A stretch of 50,185 nt of DNA, taken from Paenibacillus sp. 32O-W. Lineage in GTDB: Bacteria > Bacillota > Bacilli > Paenibacillales > NBRC-103111. Location of the stretch: assembly GCF_007679495.1 (NCBI RefSeq), contig NZ_VEGP01000041.1, positions 1 through 50,185 of the forward strand, read 5' to 3'. Below are positions 1 through 8,605 of this stretch, piece after piece. How positions within the stretch are numbered: the stretch's first letter is position 1; each line of letters opens with the position of its first letter. The notes below the pieces were generated by a model, which searched no databases, was not told the DNA's origin, and was given only the letters and a program-made list of their open reading frames with translations. The position numbers were made by a program, and so were the translations under genes.

Positions 1-74
1 AGCATTATTTGGTGCTTCTTTGGACTACGCCAAAACCGGAAATTTACCAAGGATTACCTCGAAGTGCATAGGTC

Positions 75-176
75 ATGAGTCTAAGCAATGTTAAAGATGC
101 GCTGCAAAATAACGGACATGAAGTGCTGCAACTGGATGAACAAAGTCTGCAGAGCTGTGATTGCGGTGTTATACGA
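75..176 (+). pseudogene. UPF0180 (YkuS-like) fragment
   Basis: About 33 codons starting MSLSNVKDALQNNGHEVLQL resemble the start of the YkuS/UPF0180 family, small Bacillales proteins of unknown function of about 80 residues with a CDC motif. The CDC is visible (SCDCGVI), and similarity stops immediately after it. The break falls exactly on the first GTTATACGA repeat of the downstream recombinase element. On the 5' side an in-frame TAG sits two codons before the ATG, so the usual first residues are also missing. I read it as a remnant cut by insertion of the recombinase element. The family call comes from memory of YkuS and is moderately secure. Confidence 0.55.
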
Positions 177-390
177 GCCGCTCGGCGGAAAAATCCGACC
201 TCCGAGACTCCGATAAACCCTTATGTATCAAGGGATTACGGAGATTTCAGAGGAATACGAATATCCTTCAAATAACCCGGTTTTTCGTAGAAGTTATACG
301 AAACCGTATATCCAATTGTTATACGAATCCCTCTACTCTACTTCGCATAACCGCTTTGGTTCGCATAACTCCATAAAGAGGATATGCGAA
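168..390. repeat. Recombinase-site-like array of GTTAT(A/G)CGAA repeats
   Basis: Copies of a 10-mer lie upstream of the first tyrosine recombinase: GTTATACGA at 168-176, GTTATACGAA at 293-302 and 318-327, its inverted form TTCGCATAAC at 342-351 and 360-369, and a near copy GATATGCGAA at 381-390 touching the start codon. Mixed direct and inverted copies at the end of a tyrosine-recombinase element are typical of recombinase-binding (att) arms. Their position over the promoter region also suggests autoregulation. The function is inferred. Confidence 0.6.
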
Positions 391-1356
391 ATGCAGAATC
401 AAAATGGCACCAACATTACCATCGCATGGAAGAACGCTGTTCAGTTTTTTCTTCAAGACTGCAAGTCACGAAATTTGACCAAAGGAACCATCCGAAGGTA
501 TCGTAACGGATTGGGAAAACTTAATCAGCATCTCGTTGATCAACAAGTACAATGGGATGAGCTTTGTCCTGATCTTTTTCATAATCGTATCATACCGAGT
601 ATGCTCGATGAAGGACTTGCACTTCGAACCGTGAATTGCAACCTATGCGTCTACAAGGAGCTTTTCAAATTTCTGTTTACAGAAGGTTGGATGGAATCGA
701 ATATTGCCATCACACTTAAACCATTCAAAGTTCAACCGTCCTTTGCACATACATTTACCGATGAGCAATTACATCAATTGCTCATTCAGCCGAATCGGAC
801 AACCTTCACTGGTCTGCGTAATTACGTCATGATGTTGACGTTACTTGATACTGGTATCCGGTTGAAAGAATTAGCTGGTATTCAAATTCAGGATTTGTTG
901 TTTGACGAGGGCGTAATTCAAATACAGAAAGGCAAAGGTCGAAAATTCCGACTTGTGCCCATTCAATCCGTTCTCGCAGAAATGCTGCAACACTATTTAT
1001 TGGAACGGGGAACGTTGAACCACAACTTCCTTTGGATCACTTTAGATAATACGCCCTTTCAAGCGGGTGGCATCCGAATGATGATTGCTCGCTATTGCAG
1101 TACGGCCAACATTCAGGGCGTTCAATGCTCCTGCCACACATTCCGACATACTTTCGCAAAAAAATATTTGATGAATGGCGGCGACATTTTCACGCTTAAA
1201 AACGTACTGGGTCATGAGCGAATCGAAACAACCGAAATGTATGTAGAATTGTTTTCCCGAGACTTACACATTCAGCACGAAAAGTTCAGTCCTATCGAAC
1301 ATCTAGCTGCCGATTTTCCCTTTGCTTTCGATGAAAGCGAGGTGTCTGGCGAATGA
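391..1356 (+). CDS. Tyrosine site-specific recombinase
   Basis: A complete tyrosine recombinase of about 321 residues that would cut and rejoin DNA through a 3'-phosphotyrosine. The ATG at 391 is preferred over upstream in-frame starts because AGAGGA lies about 8 bases before it. The N-terminal SAM-like core-binding domain runs over roughly residues 10-95. The catalytic domain shows Arg in TGIRLKEL, a Lys-containing beta-hairpin (KGKGRKF), the HTFRH box, LGHE and the Tyr in TEMYVEL, so all catalytic residues are present. Its stop overlaps the start of a second recombinase (ATGA), as expected for co-translated recombinase pairs. The upstream repeats are probably its binding sites. Confidence 0.9.
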   Translation: MQNQNGTNITIAWKNAVQFFLQDCKSRNLTKGTIRRYRNGLGKLNQHLVDQQVQWDELCPDLFHNRIIPSMLDEGLALRTVNCNLCVYKELFKFLFTEGWMESNIAITLKPFKVQPSFAHTFTDEQLHQLLIQPNRTTFTGLRNYVMMLTLLDTGIRLKELAGIQIQDLLFDEGVIQIQKGKGRKFRLVPIQSVLAEMLQHYLLERGTLNHNFLWITLDNTPFQAGGIRMMIARYCSTANIQGVQCSCHTFRHTFAKKYLMNGGDIFTLKNVLGHERIETTEMYVELFSRDLHIQHEKFSPIEHLAADFPFAFDESEVSGE

Positions 1357-1865
1357 GTGCAAAACGTCGGCAAAATGTACTAACGAGTGTAGAGCACTCA
1401 AGCACCGTAAAGCAGCAACTTAGTTATGACGAACTGCTTCGTTCTTTTATTCTAGATTGCAAAGCCAAAAACCTTTCGCCGCTGACACTTCGTTTTTATC
1501 AGGACAGCGTTCGTCAAATGAAGGAAGCATTTCAAGCCCAACAAATTCCGCTGGATATTTACACCCTATCCGTGCGGGAGATTAAGAATCATTTTATTGC
1601 TTATCTTTTTGATCAAGGTAAATCGGACAACACAGTGAATGGTCGAATTAAAGCTGTGAAACAATTTTTGAGGTATCTGTTCGAGGAAGGATGGATTACC
1701 GAGAATATCGCCGAATCGCTGCATGTCGTCAAAGCAGAAAAGCTGATGCTACAAACCTTTACAAAGGAGCAGGTTGCTTCATTGTTAGAACAACCAAACT
1801 TTTGCCCCTCCCTTGCAATCCATCACTTGATTGTCAGCCGCTACTCCCCGGGCTTCGTTTATTAG
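1353..1865 (+). pseudogene. Tyrosine recombinase, C-terminally truncated
   Basis: The start overlaps the previous gene (ATGA), so the two were a translationally coupled pair. Only the core-binding domain survives (residues about 20-145, ending ...VASLLEQPN). By comparison with its partner, the catalytic domain should follow at once; instead about 20 unrelated residues lead to the terminal FVY and a TAG. That last stretch lies in the end of the neighbouring RIT-like element (from 1853), so the stop codon is supplied by the inserted element. No catalytic residue remains and the protein cannot recombine DNA. Confidence 0.8.
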
Positions 1866-2091
1866 AGGAAATTCGTTATTCGAGAAGATGAGGAGAAGCC
1901 CCGCAGATCGGGGCCTCTCACTTCATTTTCTCGAATAACATAAGAAGTATTTATCGCAAAAATTCCGGTAATGAGTTCTGAACTTCCGGCAGCCTTCCCT
2001 CTTTCGCTTCGTCTTTGGGAAACCATTTTTCACTCCATTCCTTCATGTATTTGTCGACGGTCTGTTGCGTAACTTCGATGTATACCTGTGT
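1853..2091 (+). repeat. 239-bp inverted repeat, left arm (RIT element 3' end)
   Basis: This segment is repeated in opposite orientation at 15140-15378 with no mismatch that I could find by eye. It contains the last 47 codons or so of the third trio recombinase plus the element's terminal DNA. Within it are GTTATTCGAGAA (1875-1886) and its exact inverse TTCTCGAATAAC (1928-1939) around a strong hairpin. The identity suggests recent duplication, and the opposite orientation makes the intervening 13.5 kb invertible by homologous recombination. Confidence 0.9.
1893..1918. terminator. GC-rich hairpin between recombinase arms
   Basis: The stem pairs AGAAGCCCCG with CGGGGCCTCT around a 5-base loop. 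It lies just beyond the trio stop codon, between the two inverted 12-bp arms. It can act as a bidirectional terminator that insulates the element, although no long T tract follows. The same hairpin occurs in the right arm near 15312-15338. Confidence 0.5.
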
Positions 2092-2997
2092 TGTCTGGAT
2101 AGAAGCGTGCCCGAGAATGTTCTTTATGACTGCGAGCGGAACACCAGCTTCTAGTAGATGTGTGGCGGTCGTGTGTCTCATGACATGCGGTATGTAGCTG
2201 CCGGAGCAAAACTTATCCGGGTGTGCGTCCTTAGCCGTTCTTTCATATTTTGCAAAGATTTCCTCAACACAGGATACGGACATCTGCTCATTTCTTTGGC
2301 TTGAAAATACGTGGCGGGTTGGCTGGTCCCCAATTTTTCTGTAGGCCATGTATTTGTTCAGCATTTCGGTGGCATCGTTTGTAATCTTCACACGCCGCGG
2401 CTTCTCGCCTTTTCCTACAATTGTTAAAATGGCATTTCTGTTGCTGTCATGTGAAACATCCTTGACGGTGAGGTCGCAGATTTCCTGCGCTCTTGCTCCG
2501 CTGGCATACATAACAACCAGAAGCACAAGATCCCGCCACCCGATTCTGTCAGAGGCGTCTGGTAATGAAAAGAATATCTCCAATTCTTGCAGGGTGAAAA
2601 CGCATCGTTGTTTTCCTTTCACTCGTCTGAACGATTTCTTTGAGATTCTCCCCAAACTGTTCCGGAAGACATATCCAGCTTCTAGATTTCGATTCTGGGC
2701 ATATTCAGCAAAAGATGACAACGCTCCTAGCCGCTGTTTCATTGTTGTCCGGCTGTTCTTTCGTGCGGTTGCCAACCAATCAAAGAAGTTCGTGAGCAAA
2801 TCGAAGTTGAGCGTTTCAAAGGTGATTCGGTTGGAACCAATCCCAACTTCATCGTTCAGATATTGGAACAAGAGCCTGAATGCGCATTTGTACGATTCAA
2901 TGGTGTTTGGACTGGCATTTACCGAAATCGGAAGGTAAGCAGTGAAAAATTTCCCTAATAGAGAGCGAAACTCAGATGCTGCTTTATTCTTCTTCAT
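1951..2997 (-). CDS. RIT-type tyrosine recombinase, third of trio
   Basis: A 348-residue tyrosine recombinase. A GGAGGT in the end of the preceding gene precedes the ATG, and the two genes overlap by 14 bases. The core-binding domain covers residues about 10-115. The catalytic domain shows YASGARAQEIC (Arg), GKGEKPRRV (Lys region), HVMRHTTATH (HxxR), LGHASIQTT and the Tyr in TQVYIEV, so it looks active. Three overlapping recombinase genes on one strand define 'recombinase in trio' (RIT) elements, which are thought to act jointly in their own movement. The C-terminal 47 codons also exist as a detached copy at 15140-15378. Confidence 0.9.
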   Translation of the reverse strand: MKKNKAASEFRSLLGKFFTAYLPISVNASPNTIESYKCAFRLLFQYLNDEVGIGSNRITFETLNFDLLTNFFDWLATARKNSRTTMKQRLGALSSFAEYAQNRNLEAGYVFRNSLGRISKKSFRRVKGKQRCVFTLQELEIFFSLPDASDRIGWRDLVLLVVMYASGARAQEICDLTVKDVSHDSNRNAILTIVGKGEKPRRVKITNDATEMLNKYMAYRKIGDQPTRHVFSSQRNEQMSVSCVEEIFAKYERTAKDAHPDKFCSGSYIPHVMRHTTATHLLEAGVPLAVIKNILGHASIQTTQVYIEVTQQTVDKYMKEWSEKWFPKDEAKEGRLPEVQNSLPEFLR

Positions 2998-3973
2998 ACG
3001 GCACCTCCACTTTGGGGATGAGCCCCGCGGTAAAGGTTTCGAACGCAGCCAATGACTCTGGTATCTGCGCGCCGGAAAACCTCATATACTTGTCCGTATC
3101 AAGCAAACATTCATGACCCAGATAGGTCGGCAAAAACAAGTCGTTCATGTCGACAGGATGGCCCTCCGCTTCCAATTGCCGCATGGATTTCAAAACAAAA
3201 ACATGGCGAAAGCAATGTAAGCAAGCGCCTCTCTCATTCTGTTCTCTCTCCCTTTGATCAATGTTTGCACGTCTTAAAATTTCTGCAAACCAAGTTCCCA
3301 TCTGCCTTTTCGTGAAGGGGCGTTCCGGTCGGGCTCCAGGAAACAGATAAGCATCAGGGGAAAGCATAATGCCTAATGTTAAGCAATACCTTTCAAGAAT
3401 GTTAATCAGGGTTACATGGACGGGAATCAATCTTTCTTTTGAAAATTTCGTATGCTGGAGGAAAATCGTATGCGCTTCAAAATCAATATCCTTTCTTCGC
3501 AAAGCCAATGTTTCCCCGAGTCTTGTCCCGCATCCGTAAAGGATACGGAGAATCATTGGGATTTTAACCAACAGATAAGGACTACATGATTTCGGTGCCT
3601 TTATGTCCAAATGGTCAGCGTAATGGAAGATAGATACCAGTTCTTCGTCTGAGTAGATGTAAGGAATATAGTCCGACTTGGCTTTTGGAGCATCGGGCAG
3701 AAAAGAATGGTTGCCCATCCCATTGAGATATTTCACGAAATTTCTAATGGCAATCACTTTTTCTTTCACCGTTTTGCTTTTTCCGCGAAGCGTTCCCATC
3801 CATGCCTCAAGTATTTTTTCTGACAGGTTTTTCTCCTGGTAATCGTGTTTCACAAGATAGAGATCAAGTGCAGTCAGATTGGCGGCATCAGATGCAAATG
3901 TTTGCGGTACGACACTTGCCTTCCTAAGTTCCAGAAAAGAAGTCATCTCGTTACCCAAAATGCTTTCAAACAT
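2984..3973 (-). CDS. RIT-type tyrosine recombinase, second of trio
   Basis: About 329 residues from ATG 3973. This ATG is preferred to an upstream in-frame start because AAGG lies about 8 bases before it and it overlaps the stop of the first gene by 8 bases. The N-terminal core-binding domain is followed by catalytic residues: Arg in YGCGTRLGE, a hairpin with KFSKERLIPV, CLHCFRHVF (HxxR), YLGHE and the Tyr in DTDKYMRF. Overlap with both neighbours indicates translational coupling in one operon. It is probably needed with the other two recombinases for recombination at the element ends. Confidence 0.88.
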   Translation of the reverse strand: MFESILGNEMTSFLELRKASVVPQTFASDAANLTALDLYLVKHDYQEKNLSEKILEAWMGTLRGKSKTVKEKVIAIRNFVKYLNGMGNHSFLPDAPKAKSDYIPYIYSDEELVSIFHYADHLDIKAPKSCSPYLLVKIPMILRILYGCGTRLGETLALRRKDIDFEAHTIFLQHTKFSKERLIPVHVTLINILERYCLTLGIMLSPDAYLFPGARPERPFTKRQMGTWFAEILRRANIDQREREQNERGACLHCFRHVFVLKSMRQLEAEGHPVDMNDLFLPTYLGHECLLDTDKYMRFSGAQIPESLAAFETFTAGLIPKVEVPYEEE

Positions 3974-4742
3974 GAGAGATCGCCTTCTTCCCAGACAGTA
4001 CTTCGGCAAAAATACCTGTTGGCTCTGAAACAGAAATGGGGCAAAGCCGCATACTTTTCATATCGATCCTCGCATAATGCTTGAGCGCATACTCTGTTCC
4101 GTGGCCTAAAACTTTTCGTACAATTTCCGTTGGCACACCATCGTTAACCATGTTACTGGCAATAGAGGACCTGAATGCGCGACTACCATGCTTTCTTCCG
4201 GCAATATCGATATTTGCGTGTCGAAATTGATTCCAAGCCATCGAATTAATAGCATAACTATCGATCGGCGCATAGGGCGGAGCGAGAGATATGAAAACGC
4301 GGGAGCATCCTATAAGATTCGGTCGAACATTCTTCATGTAGTTCTGCACTGCCGTTTTTACTTCAGGAAATAATTCTCCTTCCCAAGGGTCGCCTGTCTT
4401 CTGTTGTATGAAATGCAGCCGGTTTTTATCGAAGTCGATATCACCAAAGGTCAGCGCGGCAACATCACGTGCGCGGATGCCGTAGCGCGTCATGAACAGG
4501 GTGATTGCATAATTCCTGATCCCGGCCTGAGAAGATAAATCGAAGGAGTTTTCCATGCTACTGATTTCTTCTGGAGAATATACGGTAGGCTGAGGCATGG
4601 GATGACGGCGGTGCCGAATAAGTCCAGAATAGTTCTGCTTCAAAAGGTTGTTATCGGCAAGAAAACCCGCAAGCATATCCGCGATTTGTTCGATTTTTCT
4701 CATGGAGGCATTAAGCCCGAAGGGCTCGCGGCCTCTTGGCAA
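3966..4742 (-). pseudogene. RIT-type tyrosine recombinase, first of trio, N-terminally truncated
   Basis: The 258-codon frame carries a recombinase catalytic domain: TRYGIRARDVAAL (Arg), FRSSIASNMV region, VLGHGTEYALKHYARID (His and Tyr). It lacks the complete N-terminal core-binding domain, and trio members are usually near 400 residues. The first 12 or so codons do not look like the family and the break is near 4705, so the 5' end of the gene and of the element are missing. In the HxxR box the His position holds Arg (SRAFR); this may be normal for this subgroup. With the first gene broken, the trio is probably immobile. Confidence 0.75.
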
Positions 4743-4759
4743 ACGAGCAGTTCCATTCG

Positions 4760-4800
4760 CGTCCAGCCGACTTGCCTTTAATCTGTGGAACGGCTGGACG
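4760..4800. repeat. 10-bp inverted repeat with 21-base spacer
   Basis: CGTCCAGCCG (4760-4769) is followed 21 bases later by its exact inverse CGGCTGGACG (4791-4800). It lies in the gene-free stretch between the broken first trio recombinase and the cell-wall hydrolase. The spacer has the same length as between two recombinase arms at 15345-15389. It may be an element-end or regulatory site; otherwise 4743-4982 holds nothing recognisable. Confidence 0.4.
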
Positions 4801-4982
4801 GAAGAAGGCGCGGAACGCTATTCCGCTCCTAACGAGTTGTTTGCATGCGGTTACGCCCCTTATTTTTTTGAAGCGATCTACCTTCGGTATCCGGAATTTT
4901 GCCGCAGTCATGATCAGATTTTCAAACGGCGGACGGAGCAAATTCGCTAAATGGCCGCTTGTGACGGGAGTGGAATCGGATA

Positions 4983-6600
4983 ATGAAGAAAATCAAAATG
5001 AGAACTGTGGTAAGGGACATCAAACAGTTGGACAAGCTCCCCAAAGCGATGAAGCGCGTGAATCGTTTAAGGCCTCGCGTTGAGCGGCAGACAGAACATG
5101 ACAAAGCGCATGGTCAAACTCCCGCAGCATATGCACAGCACCGCTCCGAATCGACCATGAAGAAAATGGTGCGAACTCAAATGGGAATGAGCATGCGTGT
5201 CAGCAGCAGATTGATTCGACACATTCTTAAAAAGCAGACATTACCGAATGGAAATACTGTCCCAGGAAACAAACCCGTTGAAACGAAGCCTGAGCCTTCG
5301 GTTACGCCTACATCACGTCAAGCTCGCAGGCTTCGTCTTCGTAAGCCGATTGATGGCAGATATCTCTTGCATTCAGATCAACAATCAGGAAAACAACGCT
5401 TCATACGGAGCCGGGCCAATGCCCGGCTTTCGCATCGTTCTCGCAAAGACAGGATTCCCAGCCCGGCTCCGAAACAAGTAGTTAAACCAGCCGGGAAAAA
5501 GACGCGCGCCGATGCGCCATCGCATACAGCAAATGTACGTGCGCCTCGTCGAAATGCGCTCGTGTCTGAAATTGCAGGTCAAACGATCAAGAGGAAAGAA
5601 CGAACATTCAAAATATTGTCTCCATTTATTAAAACGGGGCAGCGGCTAGGACAGGCTCAAAAGGTTGATCGCGCGGAACTGAAAATGAACGCCGTCGAGA
5701 CAGCCAAGCGGGCTGCGCAAATGGCGATGGCAACCCGCCGCACTCTTCAAAGGGCACAAGCTGCCGCGAGACTGAATCTTCGCATTATTAAAATGGTTGT
5801 AAGAGCCGCCGCGATGCTTGTCAAAGGATTGGCGGCGCTTTTGGGGATCAGTAGTTCAGTGATCGTATTGCTGTGCATAGTAATGGCGATAGCCGCCGTT
5901 ATTTCCTCTCCATTTGGTATTTTCGTATCCGGCGAAAATACGGATGCTGATGTATAGCCGCTTTCTCAAATCGTTCAAGAGATGGACGCTGAATTTGAGG
6001 CAAAGCTGGAAGAAATACAGAAATCCGCTGGAAACGTAGACCGAGTGGAGATCCATTATACTGATAGTGCAGATAACACGCGAATCGATAATTGGGCGGA
6101 CATTATAGCCGTATTTGCGGTGAAGACGGTCATGGATACAGAAAACGGAATGGATGTAGTTACGCTTGATTCAACAAGAATCGGTATCCTCCATGAGGTG
6201 TTCTGGGAGATGAATCAGTTGGAATCCCATGTTGAAACGATTGAACATACGGAAACAGTTACGGTGCAGCATGAGGACGGAAGCTCCAGCGAAGAGACGA
6301 CGACAAGCTATGAGCGCATTTTACATATTACCGTGAATGGCAGAAAAGCGGAGCAACAAGCAGAGGCATACCATTTTACAAACGAACAAATGGATTTGAT
6401 GAAGGAATTGCTGTCCGCAGAGTTCCGCCCGCAGATGCTTGCAATACTTGGCAAGGATATGGTTAGTGACTTGACGACGTGGTAGCTGGAATTGGTTCAA
6501 TAGCATTTGCCTGAAGGTAAAACTGGGCAGTGAAGCCGTCCAATTGGCGCTGACCCGTCTAGGCGACCCGTACAGCCAACCGAAAGCCGGTCAGGTATAA
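4983..6600 (+). pseudogene. Conjugative transfer cell-wall hydrolase (NlpC/P60 type), broken
   Basis: Remains of the large ICE membrane protein that follows VirB4 in Tn1549-like elements and opens the peptidoglycan for the transfer channel. The N-terminal ~250 residues are strongly basic, followed by a membrane segment (ISSSVIVLLCIVMAIAAVIS) and the extracellular linker. Three lesions are visible: an in-frame TAG at 5955-5957, after which the same frame resumes (PLSQIVQEMDAEFEAKLEEI); a frameshift near 6475; and loss of the gene after the first residues of the NlpC/P60 domain (EAVQLALTRLGDPYSQPKAG) at 6600. The catalytic Cys/His are therefore absent. The gene runs opposite to virB4, contrary to its normal arrangement. 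Confidence 0.8.
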
Positions 6601-7076
6601 TAAAAATATACCTTATTTGGCATATTTTGGACGATACTTGATAAAGTTTACCTCGAAGAATTTTTATCTATCAGCACTGATCGGACCTCGTTCCAACTCG
6701 ATAATTGTACTTATACAACCTCCACGGTATATATACTAATGGTGGGGTACAGTCCCCTCCTTGTATTTAGAGCAAATAGGCTGCCTGACTTACTTTTTCT
6801 GGTAGCCTATTTGTCTCGTCCCGGTGATCATTCATGGATCGCACTTTGCCATCTAACCTCTCTTGCACGAGTACTCCCGAGTAATTCTTTTTATCCTGCA
6901 ATACTTGCCCTACGATCGATTGTAATGCCGAGTGTTCAGGGAATTCTTCTGCGGGGGTTACTGAGACCAGCTTAACTTGGAGGTTCCTCGAACTCTAGCC
7001 TTGGAAACCGACTTCTGATCTACGAAAGAGCCGATCCACCACGCGCTTCATTATCCGATTCTTACGGAAATAGACG
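6601..7076. other. Gene-free stretch
   Basis: No coding frame is convincing here. The sequence changes character right after the truncated hydrolase and contains only the hairpin at 6773-6813. It may be non-coding DNA left where ICE sequence joins the spore-gene cluster. Confidence 0.5.
6773..6813 (+). terminator. Hairpin with perfect 10-bp stem
   Basis: CAAATAGGCT (6773-6782) pairs exactly with AGCCTATTTG (6804-6813) across a 21-base loop. No T-rich tail follows on either strand, so termination is possible but unproven; it could be a protein-binding palindrome. Confidence 0.4.
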
Positions 7077-7098
7077 GAGGCCGGCTTTTGCCGGCCTC
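7077..7098 (-). terminator. Terminator-like hairpin after dpaA
   Basis: GAGGCCGGC and GCCGGCCTC pair perfectly around a TTTT loop, 63 bases after the dpaA stop. The stem is strong but the T tail is poor on both strands. It marks the end of the minus-strand spore-gene run and leaves no room for dpaB. Confidence 0.55.
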
Positions 7099-7161
7099 TC
7101 TATGAAGTATAAACAAGTAATGACGCCTCTCTAAATAATTCGTTTTACAGCGTTCGCGATC

Positions 7162-8088
7162 TCATAACCCGGAAGAAAAAGCAAGTGAATCCATTTGCTC
7201 ACGATCTTGACTCCGTTCGTCCTGGATCAATTGACATAACGTTCTCGCCAATATACGTCCAGCCGTTCTTGGCGCGACCAATCCCGGTAAACTTGGTGCC
7301 AACAAGGCCTTGATTCCACGTTTTTCGGCAAAACGAAAATCGGTTCCACCTGGTTTGGAAGCCAAATCAATAATAATAGCGTGATGCGGAATACGGGTCA
7401 ACACACGAGAAGTAAGGATTTGCGCCGGAACCGTGTTAAAAATAATATCCACATTTACGCCTTCATCGTACAAATCTTTCGTATAAAACGGCTCAATCCC
7501 CATCTCCCATGCACGTGCAAACTGCTCCGGTTTCTGCACCCCCGCTTTGACGTGTGCTCCCAGGCGGTGAAGCATACCGGCTAACGTAAGACCGATTCTC
7601 CCCAAACCCAGCACCATACAACGCGAACCATGTATGGTAATGTCCGTATGTTGAATGGCCATCAATAAGGCGCCTTCCGCAGTGGGAATGGAATTGTATA
7701 TGGCAACATCGTCCCTGCTGAATAATTCAATCAGATCTATTCCTAGTTCCACGCAAAGGTTCCTCAAGTAAGACTTGGCTATGCCAGTACAGACTTTTGC
7801 GTGTTTCGGCAAGCAAGACATATATTCCTTGTTCAGCAATAACGTTTCAGATGAAAATGAAGACTCTACTCTGCCATGGTCGTCTGTACCGACAACCGGT
7901 AATATCAATACATCAGCATTGCGAAGCACCTCCCTCGTAAGCTTGGAATGCTGAACTTCAAGAAGTTGTTCGTGCAAATCTTCATAACCGATTACCACAA
8001 CATTTGCATCCAGGTCTGTGAATGACCGAATGATTTCAAGATGTCGGGCATCGCCTCCAAGGAAAACAATATGCAGACCCGTTAACAA
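7162..8088 (-). CDS. dpaA: Dipicolinate synthase subunit A
   Basis: A 308-residue protein that closely resembles SpoVFA/DpaA, which with DpaB makes dipicolinic acid from dihydroxy-tetrahydrodipicolinate in the mother cell for spore core dehydration. The start is TTG with AGGGGG just upstream, giving MLTGLHIVFLGGDARHLEII. Further family hallmarks are RDDVAIYNSIPTAEG, the Rossmann NAD(P) loop VLGLGRIGLTLA (about residues 155-170), and DLASKPGGTDFRFAE plus APSLPGLVAPRTAG near the C-terminus. Normally dpaB follows directly; here a hairpin ends the unit, so this is an orphan copy. It could supplement a chromosomal operon. Length and motifs look intact. Confidence 0.93.
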   Translation of the reverse strand: MLTGLHIVFLGGDARHLEIIRSFTDLDANVVVIGYEDLHEQLLEVQHSKLTREVLRNADVLILPVVGTDDHGRVESSFSSETLLLNKEYMSCLPKHAKVCTGIAKSYLRNLCVELGIDLIELFSRDDVAIYNSIPTAEGALLMAIQHTDITIHGSRCMVLGLGRIGLTLAGMLHRLGAHVKAGVQKPEQFARAWEMGIEPFYTKDLYDEGVNVDIIFNTVPAQILTSRVLTRIPHHAIIIDLASKPGGTDFRFAEKRGIKALLAPSLPGLVAPRTAGRILARTLCQLIQDERSQDREQMDSLAFSSGL

Positions 8089-8124
8089 AAAATCCCCCTA
8101 CTTTCCTTAAGTATGGATTTAAAA

Positions 8125-8439
8125 TTAACTAACCTCGTTTACCATCTTTAAAAGCGCATCTGCTCCTTTCATCCCAGGGCAAATTCCGCGTAATTCCGCC
8201 TCTGTGGTCACCATATCGAGTGGGGCATCCAGCAATTGCTCTATTGTTCGTACCCCGGTTGCACGTCCTGCCACAATGCGGCGATCGTTTAATTTCTCAT
8301 TTAACAAACGAATATCAAGCGCTCCGCACATGATATATCCGTGATCGGTTGTGATGGCCAGAAGTGTTGTTTTGGGCAGGGCGACCTCGATACTTATAAC
8401 CTGATGACCTTCAACTTCAATCGGTTTCATCATGATCAT
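8125..8439 (-). CDS. YunC-like DUF1805 protein
   Basis: 104 residues matching the DUF1805/YunC family, small Bacillales proteins of unknown biochemical role. Recognisable features are the N-terminal strand with GHQVISIEVALPKTTLLAI, the glycine-containing YIMCGALDIRLLNEKL and the C-terminal TEAELRGICPGMKGADALL. A GGAG lies upstream, and several close ATG codons (8439, 8433, 8430) leave the exact start open. It sits 36 bases upstream of dpaA on the same strand, so the two are probably co-transcribed, which suggests a sporulation-associated role. That role is inference. Confidence 0.8.
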   Translation of the reverse strand: MIMMKPIEVEGHQVISIEVALPKTTLLAITTDHGYIMCGALDIRLLNEKLNDRRIVAGRATGVRTIEQLLDAPLDMVTTEAELRGICPGMKGADALLKMVNEVS

Positions 8440-8605
8440 CTATGATGCAGCTCCTTTTTTTCTACACTATATGCCGGGCGTGATATTTGCACCATAGACT
8501 GTTGCCCAAATCCGATATTACTTGTATTCGTTGGAAGCCTTCTCCCCTTTCGCCATATACATGTGTATATTGGACTTCGATTCAATTCCATGTAATTTTT
8601 GAGAT

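Noticed and set aside
168-390. CRISPR-like short repeats
   Set aside because: The repeats are only 10 bases, occur in both orientations and have irregular spacing; no cas genes are present.
4736-5083. Plus-strand frame that might be the lost virB4 C-terminus
   Set aside because: Apart from a weak match around SKFAKWPL there is no recognisable VirB4 sequence, and it overlaps the hydrolase start in another frame.
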